Source: Archivesica marissinica (Eukaryota > Mollusca > Bivalvia > Venerida > Vesicomyidae). Taken from it: a stretch of DNA of 64,000 nucleotides. The notes below the pieces were generated by a model. It was given only the letters and a program-made list of their open reading frames with translations. It was not told the origin of the DNA and searched no databases. Location: positions 80,332,661 to 80,396,660 of the forward strand of contig CM026387.1 in NCBI GenBank assembly GCA_014843695.1, in the 5' to 3' direction. Positions within the stretch are counted from its first letter, which is position 1; every line of letters begins with the position of its first letter. Made by a program: the position numbers and the translations under genes. Positions 33,106 to 44,290 of this stretch are shown in pieces.

Positions 33106-33519
33106 TTAAAAACAAATAAATTTTTTTATAATAGCTACAAATAAAGTATGTCAAAATTCTTCTTACACTGACATCCCACCATCAAATTTTATTAAAGTAT
33201 GTATATGAAGCTTTTAAAATTCGTAACAATGTAGTGTCCTACAATGTAATTGTGATGTTGAAGGTACATTGTAATTACATGTGTTGTATTTGCGATGCTT
33301 CATAATGTATTTGTTAATGGCCATACTCTATGCACATTGTATTATGCCGAGTATGCCAATATACTTGAAACTTGAGTATTGAACTCATTTATTCTCGCTA
33401 TCGTCGAAAAATGTGGGTGAACGTTAATATAAGCTTGAATGGGATACATGTTCATGAAAGCAGAGCTCTGTGTACTTAATGTATAACTTTGATTTGAAAT
33501 TATAATCTGCAGCTATTAT
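33106..33519. other. Intergenic, no feature seen
   Basis: AT-rich with local ACATTGTAATTACAT words. No element termini or exons recognised. Confidence 0.3.
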
Positions 33520-33722
33520 TCGAAGGGGGAACACCTTGGATGACCATTCGAGCAGACACAGGCGAGCACTCGGGTTGAACCACCGACCTTCCGCAAGGCA
33601 GCTGGTAGCTTTTTTACCTGAAAAGTTCGACACCCCAGTGGGATTCGAACATTCAGCTGTGAGTGACCATCGCTGAAGATGGTGGTGATTAATTTATTTG
33701 AAGTTAACGACCGTAAACACTC
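33520..33722 (-). mobile_element. tRNA-SINE type VI
   Basis: Plus strand shows the reversed B box (GTGGGATTCGAACATTCAGC), ACACCCCA and the reversed A-box region near AACGACCGTAAACACTCGG. The same ordered boxes occur at 59895-60097. On the minus strand the head is a Ser/Leu-like tRNA sequence. Confidence 0.6.
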
Positions 33723-33994
33723 GGTAACGGAGGCCCCTCCGGCTTCGTGTCGTGATCTACATGGACCTATGTAGACCTATCCCTGTTAGGTTAGGGGTTC
33801 TAACCCACATAGAACGAAATTCGGGGGCAGGACTAGAGATCACTATGTGCAGCTTTGCCAAAGAGCATATCAAAAATAATTAGTGGTTTTAACCTACTGG
33901 TGATAAATCCTAGTACGCCAGTCCGGTCCTGTCGCAAAATTTCGTTAATCGACAATTCTTGAAATGTAAGAGACCGAATAAAAATGGTTACAAG

Positions 33995-34082
33995 ATGAAG
34001 CTGAGTTTATTTTTATTTGGATTTATTCAATGTATTGTCCAATTTGACCGTAAAGTTGGTGAAGCTGCAGAAATAAAAGAAG
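33995..34082 (+). CDS. Candidate first coding exon: signal peptide of an M12B-propeptide-like gene
   Basis: ATG at 33995 (A at -3) starts MKLSLFLFGFIQCIVQF, a charged start followed by about 13 hydrophobic residues, typical of a signal peptide, then DRKVGEAAEIKE. The frame runs into AG|GTAAAT at 34083 and leaves one base over (phase 1), common for signal-peptide exons. The next supported exon (41247) begins with two bases that complete this codon to GAT. Supported by composition, donor and phase only; the 7-kb intron could hide another first exon. No promoter element was recognised upstream. Confidence 0.4.
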
Positions 34083-35425
34083 GTAAATATTTAACTGAAC
34101 TTTATTTGAGGTTTCGAGACCTAAATCCCTTTAAAATTACCCAATAGTACAGCTAGTTGATTTCCGAGTTGCTGAAGATGAAAATGAGACATGCGGAAAC
34201 CTCGTTTTTTATCGTGCAAATGTACAGTAAAGTTCAATTACGAGCAATTTGTAGTCATACTCAATTTATTTAAACTGAGTAGTACCCATGGCCACATGAT
34301 CTGTTGTGACAACATATATGAATAAATAGGAAACAATTGCATTTGTTTTTACTCATGTAAATTATATTAGTTTATGTAAATTTGCTTGACTTCTTCCCCT
34401 GTTGCTGGGATGTAGACAATTTAACACCGCTGTCTAAGGAATGGGGTTATTGTTGTTGAGTGCATCTGTATGCCTGTGGTCATGATACACGTACATGTAA
34501 CTCAAAACGTTGTTGTGGATATATAAAATATCTAGAGTTGACCCGTGACCACTGTAGACCCAGGAGGAAAATGATTCGTTTGTGGAAGCTCGGCCAAGGC
34601 CTGTGGACTGTGGTCATGACTCATGGTGGACAATGAAGTGTCCACTCCCATTGACTGCTATTGTAATCTCTCAGGGCTCATTCTAGAGGTTCAGGGTCAG
34701 ACAGAATTAAGTCCCTTTACAGTATGGTGGACCGTCAAGACGGCGTTTGATCGTGTTGAGTTTTTTGGATGGAATAAGCCAATATAAGACAAACACATGT
34801 TATATTTAATACTTTAGATGACTTTATTATATCATATTTGTTCAGTAACCATCTCTTGTCGACGTCTTGTATGCCTATTTAACCATTTTTCGGCTCTTGA
34901 CGTTTCTTGGCGATTCTTGTCACTTCTTGTCGGTGAATAGGGAGACCGACTCCTTCTATTCAAATGTTGTATTTAATGGTCTTACTGTGTGCATTTTAAC
35001 CATAATTTATTGAATTATTAATAGGCATGGCAACGAATATTCTCTCGGATGTCAGAATATCAAAATACTAAATTGAATATTTGGAAAAAAATATTATATT
35101 TGTAAAAATGAAATAAACTGTCATAAATCAGATACGTTGTTTTCTTTTGAAATAATCATAAAACCTTCCAACACAAAAGAAATCGCATGTGAATAAACTA
35201 TGTTGTTATGTTATGGGCAGGTTTTAATTTACACTCTGTCATATAATCGGATAATTACAGTAGGTGTTAAGGTAGGTAGTGTTTATATATGATGTCAAAC
35301 CTGTTTAGACGAGAAAATTCCGTTAATATTAGACACTTTGCAACAACACCCACCCCCACATATCTTAAAATTTTAATTAACTACTCAGTAATACCAAAAT
35401 GTCCTATTTAAAGTACGATTTTTAT
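34083..35425. other. Intronic/intergenic; family E trace
   Basis: CTCAGGGCTCATTCTAGAG near 34670 and CTCCTTCTATTCAAATGTTG with TTTAATGGTC near 34950 are family E-like pieces in reversed order. Otherwise nothing recognised. Confidence 0.4.
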
Positions 35426-35572
35426 GATGGTCACGGGTTCAAGCCACGCTCAGGCCGTGTGTCATTTATATGAAAAAGTTGACAGAGGTTGGTGCACCAA
35501 GTACTGGTTAACCGACTGGTTGTTAGGTAAACTGTTTGTCGCTCAGATGGGCAACCGGTAGCGACGTTAAAT
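35426..35572 (+). mobile_element. tRNA-SINE type II, internal fragment
   Basis: GATGGTCACGGGTTCAAGCC, TTTATATGAAAAAGTTG, GGTTGGTGCACCAAGTACTG and AGATGGGCAACCGGTAGCGACG. The 3' end is that of SINE type III, so this is a chimera of the two families. Confidence 0.6.
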
Positions 35573-35735
35573 ACATAAAATCAACTTCAATTAAATTTTA
35601 TAAAATATTGTCCTTAAAAATTCCGCCCGCTCGGTCACACGTTTGGAATGACTTCAATCGCTCTGAAAATAGGAAAACTGATGTGTGCAAATTGGATGTA
35701 TCATATACAACATCAATCTGAATAATCATTTGAAA

Positions 35736-35995
35736 AACTCTGCCTCCGTGGTCGAGTGGTTAAGGTCGCTGACTTGTATACCACTGTAACCTATCATCAC
35801 TGATGCTCACGGGTTACAGCCCCGCTCATGCCGTGTCTCATTTATATGAAAAAGTTGGCAGTTTCTTACGGAGGTTGGTGCACCCAAGTACTGGTTAACC
35901 GCTGGAGCCTGCCCAGGAAAGGTGTTGTTAGGTAAACTGCCCGCCGGCGATATAGCCCGAAATGGTGCTGATGCAGGCGTAAAACCCGAAATATA
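35736..35995 (+). mobile_element. tRNA-SINE type II, full length
   Basis: Head CTCCGTGGTCGAGTGGTTAA and CGGGTTACAGCCCCGC as A- and B-box regions with a long variable arm as in tRNA-Ser/Leu. Body ATATGAAAAAGTTGGCAG and GAGGTTGGTGCACCCAAG, 3' part GATATAGCCCGAAATGGTGC and GGCGTAAAACCCGAAAT. Reference copy for this family. Confidence 0.75.
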
Positions 35996-36473
35996 ACATA
36001 ACATATCATTTGAAAAACAAGCACCATTCAACGGTAAGCAGTTCACGTGACAATTGCTACATTTGTTAAAACGCCCATGATTGTACACTTGCCGATAACA
36101 ATAACTGAATGAGTCGTCGTCATATTTGCATGGCCTTAGAGGAAGAAGATGGCGTCTACATGTAAAACAGTATGTAAATTTGGCAATTTTATAAGTGAGT
36201 GATTTTGAGTTTTTGATAGAATTATATCGAATATTCGAATACCTTCCTGACCGAATATTCGAATACCAAAATCGATATTCGTTGCCACCCCTAGAAATTA
36301 AACATTTGCAGTTGTGTCAAATACCTGCTGGGGTATTTGCACCTCTCCTATGCTATCCTCTAAATTGTTGTTATGTATCGTTATGCACAGTTTTCCAAAA
36401 TAAAAGATTTAGCCTAATCTGTCAATTGCATACATGTATATAATTACACATATATTCATGTTATGTACATGTA
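35996..36473. other. Intronic/intergenic, no feature seen
   Basis: Short direct repeats GAATATTCGAATACC (about 36228-36265) only. Confidence 0.3.
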
Positions 36474-37245
36474 GGCTCCACAGTACGAACGATGTAATTT
36501 TGTTTATAGTCGCCACCGCATAAATGCATTTGGGCGACTGTATTTTCTAAGATGGTTATGTCCTAAGGTGATTCTTCTTGTCTAAGGTGATTCTTCTTAT
36601 CCTAAGGTGATTCTTCTGTGGTGGTTATTCGATGATGATTATACTTGTTCTGTGATGATTATTCCTATGCTTCTATGATGATTATTCCTGTTCTTCTACG
36701 TTGATTAGTTCGGTATTCTCTGAAGGTTCTGTATTCTGTGTGGCTTATGAAGATGTCATCAGGTGGTTACTTCTTTCTGTGCCGGCCAGGTTGACAAGGC
36801 CTGGTCTGTACGTGGTCCTTTGTAGGGCCACCCTCCTCACTGTTGGTCACCCCGCAGCAGCATTAATACGGATCTGACAGTTAGACATCTGGTCGTCGAT
36901 TGTCGCAAACGAGTCTACTAAACTCCGGTGTAGCTCGGGGGAGCGTGGATCCACGACTGTTGCCGCTCCCTCAGGTCCGCCATCTCATCTATCCGCCGGA
37001 GAAGTAAAAGAAGGAAGAGAAAGTGTCGAAACGAGCCGGCGAAGATATAGCGTCGAAAAGCCCCACTATCTAGAAGAGCTGGTGGATCTGTCCTGATGTG
37101 CCGTAGCCATGGATCCACATGCTGGCGAGCCTCCCCTTCACAAGATCGACGACCAGAAGATCCCAGAATCCTACGCTGCTGCTGCGGGATGTGCCCCGGT
37201 CACGACGTGCACGTCGTGAGGAGATCGACCGGGGCTCCACAGTAC
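36474..37245. mobile_element. Probable inserted element with 13-bp flanking direct repeats
   Basis: GGCTCCACAGTAC occurs at 36474-36486 and again at 37233-37245. The enclosed 746 bp is single-copy, with GC-rich right half (36780-37230) unlike the AT-rich surroundings, and internal GGTGATTCTTCTT repeats near 36565-36615. A 13-bp target duplication suits retroposition. The open frames inside show no recognisable domain. Confidence 0.4.
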
Positions 37246-37669
37246 ACTTAAACATGTTGCTTTAGCCTGCTGGAATGTTGTCCTTTAATAAATTAGGTCT
37301 GTTGTTCACAATACTGTACAATGTTGTAATGCATACATAATTGCTTAATAATTGTTGCTTGTGACAAGTACTTGTACAATGTTGGGAATTGGTATAATTA
37401 TGGCATTATAACTATAAGGGAATGTTCAATTTATTATTTATAAATATCAAATTGATTATTCACATCAAAACTGTTAGAAAACAGAAATACATGTACATCA
37501 TCATGATCAACAGCTTCAGTGATATTCATAGAGTACATATAGTTGCAGGGTTCCCGCTGACGATCACCATTTATGCATTTTGCGTGTGGGGGAGGGAATT
37601 GGTGGAGAGAAAATAATGATTTGGCAGAAATGTTTTTTTTCTTCATTTGTCCATTTCAATTATAATAAT

Positions 37670-38989
37670 TACAGTCTACATACGTTATGTCAAAGTCTTT
37701 ATGTCGAATTCTCCGGTTAGCTCGAAGTCGTGTCAAAATCCTGTTGCCGTTTCAGACACAATCATTTTACATATACCTTGCTCCGTTTATATCAAATTTC
37801 GTTAAGTCAAATTTTTCATTATATATATATATATTAATATCAAATTTATTTTTTAGTCCCCTCAGTATAAATGTACAATATTTCACGCTCGCTATGTCAA
37901 AGTGCCACATTGTGGTCAAAAAAGAAACCGCCGCTGTGCAAACAATCAAAACCATTGTTGAAGGTGTTTACCTTGACAGTGTGTTTACACTTCAGCAGGT
38001 ACAAACCTATTGGCACTTATTGGCAATTAACCAATCATTGGATAAATGGCTCATTGTAATAATTATAATTAATCAAATTGTTTTGAATCAATTAGCATAT
38101 TTAGGAAATCCAAATTCTTCAGAAAAGTGGACAGAGTGTAAAAGGGACATGTTTAAATTCAAAAGAATACAGCCAATTATTTACTACACCGTTAATGCAC
38201 TGTTATTACATCAGCGATTTTTTATCATTATTTACATGTGCTGCATTATCGCTCGCCCACATGGTTAGCTGGCCCACATGGTTTGTCGGCCCACATGGTT
38301 AGCTGGCCCACATGGTTTGTCGGCCCACATGGTTAGCTGGCCCACATGGTTTGTCGGCCCACATGGTTAGCTGGCCCACATGGTTTGTCGGCCCACATGG
38401 TTAGCTGGCCCACATGGTTTGTCAGCCTACATGGTTAGCTGGCCCACATGGTTTGTCGGCCCACATGGTTAGCTGGCCCACATGGTTTGTCGGCCCACAT
38501 GGTTAGCTGGCCCACATGGTTTGTCGGCCCACATGTTTAGCTGGCCCACATGGTTTGTCAGCCCACATGGTTAGCTGGCCCACATGGTTTGTCGGCCCAC
38601 ATGGTTTGTCGGCCCACATGGTTAGCTGGCCCACATGGTTAGCTGGGCCACATGGTTTGTCGGCCCACATGGTTAGCTGGCCCACATGGTTTGTCGGCCC
38701 ACATGGTTCGCTGGCAGCGAGGGTAAATAAGCTCAATCATCATCGTGCTGCATTTTAGTAAATATTAAATACGATATTACAATGTTATTTTTATCAAGTG
38801 TCACAGTTATAACAATGACAACATGGAAGATGATTTATGGGACAAATGTACGATGGGCAAGGCTGTGATCTACTAGTACGAAAAACATCCTCTTTGGAAA
38901 TATGGTCAATATCCGTTATGTCAAACTTCGGTTATGTCAAAGTATTTTGTTTTGTCCGACGGAATTCGACATAACGGATGTAGACTGTA
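37670..38989. mobile_element. TA-flanked inverted-repeat transposon with nested minisatellite
   Basis: TACAGTCTACATACGTTATG at the left and CATAACGGATGTAGACTGTA at the right are inverted ends of about 20 bp next to TA. Subterminal GTTATGTCAAAG/GACATAACCG words repeat. CAGT...ACTG and TA fit Tc1/mariner/pogo-type elements. The 193-codon open frame inside has no transposase motif, so the element is non-autonomous. A 34-bp array (38254-38714) occupies its right half. Confidence 0.6.
38254..38714. repeat. 34-bp minisatellite made of two 17-bp halves
   Basis: GGCCCACATGGTTTGTC alternates with GGCCCACATGGTTAGCT for about 13 double units. A few single halves are duplicated or lost (38580-38650). 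Confidence 0.92.
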
Positions 38990-39179
38990 TATCCAATTTC
39001 AACCCATACATGTAGCTGTCTCAAGTTAAGTTCTATTTCACACCTGCCAGCAAATCCCTAAAACTGAACAATATGTTAATTGGACTACACACCCACTGAT
39101 TATTGACCTTGAATATATACAAGACAGTTATTGTTGGAGAAATGAGAGGCACATTTGAGAATAGCTACTCTAACTTGTT

Positions 39180-39304
39180 TTTTCGGGTTTTACGCCTGCA
39201 TCAGCACCATTTTGTGCTATATCGCCGACGGGCAGTTTACCTAACAACACCTCTCCTGGGCAGGCTAGAGCGGTTAACTAGTACTTGGTACACCAACCTC
39301 TGTA
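39180..39304 (-). mobile_element. tRNA-SINE type II, 3' part
   Basis: TTCGGGTTTTACGCCTGCAT, CAGCACCATTTTG and TACCTAACAACACCTCTCC are the reverse of the 35736-35995 body. The head is absent. Confidence 0.65.
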
Positions 39305-39768
39305 AGAACTCTACAATTGAATATAGCAACATGTTTATATCGGGGCCTGTCCACCTTAAAAGGGGCTCGTCTATTTTCAGAGGGGACATTTTCAGATATT
39401 TTCTGTGATCACTGAAATAATTCAAAGCGTAATGATTATTATGAGAAATTTGACATCACTTTTTTCAATTAATATTAATGTTTAAGATTCATTGTACATG
39501 TATGTATGTTCAACTTGTATTAAATTCCTTCACATCCCTAAAACAATAAAGACAGATGCGGAGGTCTTGCATAATATTAACTTATAGTACAGGACCATTG
39601 TATGATTGTACTATACTATTGAGTCAATAGTGAGTGAGCAGATGGTAAGGTAGCAACTGTAATGGAACAAAGAATGATGCAATAAAAATGGAAAGAGAGA
39701 AAACAATTGGGGGGGGAGGTAGTGGCAGTGGCTAAAGAAAGTGGCAAAAAATTAATTAATCAACAGAT

Positions 39769-40012
39769 GGATCTGTAGTCCAGTGGTTAACACGCTGGAC
39801 TGGTAATCCAGGGATCGCAGGTTCGATCCCCCATCTGACCCTAATAAAATTAACAGTCTTTCAATTGGGACTTTAAACCGAGGTCGGTACTGAGATTCTG
39901 GAATGGGTCTCTGTCTGGTCTGTATCATTGCACTATCCTCTAAAATGACTAATCTCTTCAGGAGGTGTCGCTCATATGGGCACCGATAGCGACGATAAAT
40001 AAACGTAAAACA
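39769..40012 (+). mobile_element. tRNA-SINE type III, full length
   Basis: Head GGATCTGTAGTCCAGTGG with an anticodon arm CTGGACTGGTAATCCAG (Thr-like loop with GGT) and B box CAGGTTCGATCCCCC. The acceptor ends do not pair well, so it is not a functional tRNA gene. The body has GTCTGTATCATTGCAC and the 3' end CGATAGCGACGATAAATAAA. Confidence 0.75.
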
Positions 40013-40151
40013 CAAACATTAATTTTAGCCCTGTAGTTGCAATGAATGTTTGGCATTAATTAACTCTATGCATGCTGGGTAAAATAAAGGCTATAAATAT
40101 TTCAAATAATTGATTTAATGTATTTTTCTTATTTGTGACTGAATACTCTGG

Positions 40152-40233
40152 AAATATGTCATGGAATTTCACTAGAATACAAAATAAATTGTGTCATAAC
40201 TACGAAATTCTAATGAATTTCCATGACATATTT
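40152..40233. repeat. Inverted repeat, 19-bp arms
   Basis: AAATATGTCATGGAATTTC at 40152-40170 pairs with GAATTTCCATGACATATTT at 40215-40233 with one mismatch. A hairpin or fold-back relic. Confidence 0.6.
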
Positions 40234-40329
40234 GACTTATTTTCACCCGCACCAGAAAGTCAAGCTAACGTTTGATTAAACTAAATGGCTGAGTGCAAAG
40301 TGTTAATGGCTATTTGGAGTAAGGAAATG

Positions 40330-40404
40330 TCGCCATACATGTACATAATTATATCTTATAAGCATCTAGTCATGTACATAATTATATCTTATAAGCATCT
40401 CGTC
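40330..40404. repeat. 35-bp tandem dimer
   Basis: CATGTACATAATTATATCTT and ATAAGCATCT occur twice in direct succession. Confidence 0.75.
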
Positions 40405-40699
40405 TGTCTATAATAGAGACCTATTCTTATGCAGAGAATGGTGCTTATACACATTAAAATATGACATATGGTATATAACTTCTTATTGAAAATATCCGTA
40501 AAAACACGAATAATTGCAATCTTCAATTCTTAATTGCTATTTTAGTTTATTATTTCCTGGTAAAGATATTTTGAAAATTGGAAATGTTCATGATTGTACG
40601 TACATGTAGTGTGTTCAGTAGACATTGCTTTGTAAGAATAATATTGCAGTCTTCATGAAACTTTGTAGTGTGTCTGACACTGAGCTGACAAACGGGCGT

Positions 40700-40931
40700 C
40701 ATTCTAGAGGGCGACATGGGCGAAATAGTCGCCGTTGGGACTCTGACTTCGCCCCCCACTTCTCCCTAAAACAATTATTTTTTTACAATGTTGTCCATTG
40801 TAAAGCACTCCTTCTATTCAAATGTTGTACTTAATGGTCATATTGTGTATTTTAACCCTATTATGTTGAAATTTAGTTTAATAATACCATTAGATGACGC
40901 TTTCTCACTTCTCCCAAAAATTTGGGTCTAG
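40700..40931 (-). mobile_element. Family E MITE, reversed
   Basis: CATTCTAGAGGGCGACATGG, GACTCTGACTTCGCCCCCC, CCACTTCTCCCTAAA and CTTTCTCACTTCTCCC run in the reverse order of 58220-58542. The very end (CCCTG) is eroded. Confidence 0.68.
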
Positions 40932-41115
40932 TTTGTTTGTGCGGATGAAAGCGTAAATGTGGTCATTCGTGTGGGAGTACCCAGAGAAAACCCACCTGTC
41001 CGATCTTGTGACCACCGTACCATCTCACATACTTCCCAGTTCCCGGTCCGAGGACCGAACCCGGGTTGCATTGGTGAGAAGCGAGCGTGCTAACCACTGC
41101 GCTAATCGGACAGCC
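40932..41115 (-). mobile_element. tRNA-SINE type I, tail missing
   Basis: GCGGATGAAAGCGTAAATGT, AGAGAAAACCCACCTGTCC, reversed B box GACCGAACCCGGGTTGC and reversed A box GAGCGTGCTAACCACTGC. The tail is cut at the family E element. Confidence 0.72.
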
Positions 41116-41246
41116 AATTACATTATTAATGACATATATTTATTTATTTATCTGGGGTTACTACATGTACCATAATTATAGTCCTGACCTATACATTGTA
41201 CGTGTATGTCATGTCGTGTAATGTTGACATGTTTGTTGTGTTTCAG

Positions 41247-41356
41247 ATGAATTTAAACCTTTGTTCAAGACTGCTGTGTCGGAGTTCTCCCAGCACGAGG
41301 TTGTGAAACCTCTCATTTATAAAGATGGCAAGCAACTTATCTCTACAAAGGACAAG
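41247..41356 (+). CDS. M12B-propeptide-like gene, internal exon
   Basis: Excellent borders: acceptor TTGTTGTGTTTCAG (ends 41246) and donor AAG|GTAAAT. Two bases complete an upstream codon, then 36 codons in the only open frame: EFKPLFKTAVSEFSQHEVVK, PLIYKDGKQLISTKDK. Acidic start and H-E-V-V-x-P resemble the opening of the propeptide of reprolysin/ADAMTS metalloproteases, where a (Y/H)-E-(V/I)-V-x-P motif is usual. The role of such propeptides is to keep the zinc protease latent. Identification is by pattern memory, not a search, so other secreted proteins are possible. It ends in phase 0, matching the exon at 50196. A minisatellite starts 27 bp after its donor. Confidence 0.6.
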
Positions 41357-41383
41357 GTAAATATTTTTGACTTGATCAACTAT

Positions 41384-42100
41384 GGCTTCATGGACTGTCC
41401 CATTCCAGAACATTACTCGCCCTAAATTTGACTTAGTAACAGTTCATGGCTGGACTGTCACATTCCAGAACATTAATTCACCCTAAATTTGACTTAGTAA
41501 CAGTTCATGGCTGGACTGTCACATTCCAGAACATTGCTCGCCCTAAATTTGACTTAGTAACAGTTCATGGCCGGACTGTCACATTCCAGAACATTAATTC
41601 ACCCTAAATTTGACTTAGTAACAGTTCATGGCCGGACTGTCACATTCCAGAACATTGCTCGCCCTAAATTTGACTTAGTAACAGTTCATGGCCAGACTGT
41701 CACATTCCAGAACATTAATTCACCCTAAATTTGACTTAGTAACAGTTCATGGCCGGACTGTCACATTCCAGAACATTGCTCGCCCTAAATTTGACTTAGT
41801 AACAGTTCATGGCCAGACTGTCACATTCCAGAACATTAATTCACCCTAAATTTGACTTAGTAACAGTTCATGGCCGGACTGTCACATTCCAGAACATTGC
41901 TCGTCCTAAATTTGACTTAGTAACAGTTCATGGCCAGACTGTCACATTCCAGAACATTGCTCGCCCTTAATTTGACTTAATAACAGTTCATGGCCGGACT
42001 GTCACATTCCAGAACATTACTCACCCTTAATTTGACTTAGTAACAGTTCATGGTCGGACTGTCACATTCCAGAACATTACTCACCTTTAATTTGACTTAA
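41384..42100. repeat. 60-bp minisatellite, 12 copies (intronic)
   Basis: Unit: CAGTTCATGGCCGGACTGTC, ACATTCCAGAACATTGCTCG, CCCTAAATTTGACTTAGTAA. Alternation of TTGCTCG and TTAATTCA variants shows a 120-bp higher-order period in the middle. Confidence 0.92.
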
Positions 42101-42190
42101 AGAGACATTAGAGAAGTACATATAATCTCCACCAATCTAATTTCTCCCAGCAGTGATGGAGACCTGTTATAATTATTGTCCCTGACCTAT

Positions 42191-43553
42191 CTCATTGCTT
42201 TCTGCAGGGTTTGACAGCATTTGTTAAGTACTCTCATTGCTTCCTGCAGGGTTTGACAGCATTTGTTAAGTACTCTCATTGCTTCCTACATTGTTTGACA
42301 GCATTTGTTAAGTACTCTCATTGCTTCCTGCAGGGTTTAACAGCATTTGTTAAGTACTCTCATTGCTTTCTGCAGGGTTTGACAGCATTCGTTAAGTACT
42401 CTCATTGCTTTCTGCAGGGTTTGACAGCATTTGTTAAGTACTCTCATTGCTTCCTGTAGGGTTTGACAGCATTTGTTAAGTACTCTCATTGCTTCCTACA
42501 TTGTTTGACAGCATTTGTTAAGTACTCTCATTGCTTTCTGCTGGGTTTGACAGCATTTGTTAAGTACTCTCATTGCTTCCTACACTGATTGACAGCATTT
42601 GTTAAGTACTCTCATTGCTTCCTACACTGATTGACAGCATTTGTTAAGTACTCTCATTGCTTTCTGCAGGGTTTGACAGCATTTGTTAAGTACTCTCATT
42701 GCTTCCTACATTGTTTGACAGCATTTGTTAAGTACTCTCATTGCTTCCTGTAGGGTTTGACAGCATTTGTTAAGTACTCTCATTGCTTCCTACATTGTTT
42801 GACAGCATTTGTTAAGTACTCTCATTGCTTCATACAGGGTTTGACAGCATTTGTTAAGTACTCTCATTGCTTCCTACATTGTTTGACAGCATTTGTTAAG
42901 TACTCTCATTGCTTCCTGCAGGGTTTGACAGCATTTGTTAAGTACTCTCATTGCTTTCTGCTGGGTTTGACAGCATTTGTTAAGTACTCTCATTGCTTCC
43001 TGTAGGGTTTGACAGCATTTGTTAAGTACTCTCATTGCTTCCTACATTGTTTGACAGCATTTGTTAAGTACTCTCATTGCTTCATACAGGGTTTGACAGC
43101 ATTTGTTAAGTACTCTCATTGCTTCCTACATTGTTTGACAGCATTTGTTAAGTACTCTCATTGCTTCCTGCAGGGTTTGACAGCATTTGTTAAGTACTCT
43201 CATTGCTTTCTGCTGGGTTTGACAGCATTTGTTAAGTACTCTCATTGCTTCCTACACTGATTGACAGCATTTGTTAAGTACTCTCATTGCTTCCTACACT
43301 GATTGACAGCATTTGTTAAGTACTCTCATTGCTTTCTGCAGGGTTTGACAGCATTTGTTAAGTACTCTCATTGCTTCCTACATTGTTTGACAGCATTTGT
43401 TAAGTACTCTCATTGCTTCCTGCAGGGTTTGACAGCATTTGTTAAGTACTCTCATTGCTTCCTGCAGGGTTTGACAGCATTTGTTAAGTACTCTCATTGC
43501 TTCCTACAGGGTTTGACAGCATTTGTTAAGTACTCTCATTGCTTCCTGCAGGG
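42191..43553. repeat. 42-bp minisatellite with acceptor-like TGCAGG, about 32 copies (intronic)
   Basis: Unit: TTTGACAGCATTTGTTAAGT then ACTCTCATTGCTTCCTGCAGGG. Many copies have pyrimidine-rich TCTCATTGCTTCCTGCAG|G, close to a 3' splice-site consensus; others read CTACATTG, CTGTAGG or CTACACTG. A 252-bp block (six units) is repeated at 42757 and 43009. The frame LTAFVKYSHCFLQG stays open because 42 is a multiple of three. Confidence 0.92.
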
Positions 43554-44290
43554 TCCTGAATGAAATAGGCTCCCTGAGCTGTTCCATTTTCTCCCTACAG
43601 TGCTCGAGACAGACCATTGTTTGATTGTTGTAGAATCCATTAATCTTGTCTCTCTCCTTTTAAATCTGCTGAAGATCACTTATAATTCCTAACATTTGAA
43701 GTTGTGATGTAGATTTGTGCTTGAGAGACTGCACATATTAAATGTAAGCTTGCACAATATAATTCCTCAATATCATCCTTCGGCCATTGGTCACTTTTCT
43801 AAATCATTTCATCGGCTATCAACACAACGTATTTTAGCTGGTGTTGTTTTGTGCCCGAGGCTTGGTAGATAGTTAAACAGTCACATGACAAATGCATTAA
43901 ATCCGATGTTACAGTCCATGATGCAGATACTGGGAGAATCGTGACAACGTTGTAAACAAATGCTACAATGACTTACCTGTCTCATGATATAGATGTACCT
44001 GTAAAATATTTATACATCATATAATTATGTCTATGACAGTAGTTATTAATCTCGAGTAGTTTTGAGCGATATTACGTGACCAAAGATATCAACATTGTTT
44101 GGAGTAGATTTAGGCTTAAACATGTCTGCTCTTTTGTATTTTATTTATTTGCCATAAGCATATGACTATGTTATATGCAATAAATGTATTGTTGTTGTCG
44201 CTGCCGCCTCCATCGTTGTTTTTCTTGTTGAGACGAATATATGTTGATGACCAATTAGCAGTGTACATGTAAATGTGTTTACCAATTAGA
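43554..44290. other. Unique intronic sequence
   Basis: No exon, element terminus or array recognised. Confidence 0.3.

Noticed and set aside
37687..38268. 193-codon plus-strand frame
   Set aside because: AT-rich composition, lies inside an inverted-repeat transposon, runs into the 34-bp array, and shows no domain.
39769..39840. Functional tRNA-Thr gene
   Set aside because: The A and B boxes and anticodon arm look tRNA-like, but the acceptor ends do not pair and a conserved SINE body follows; a sister copy exists at 17262-17548.
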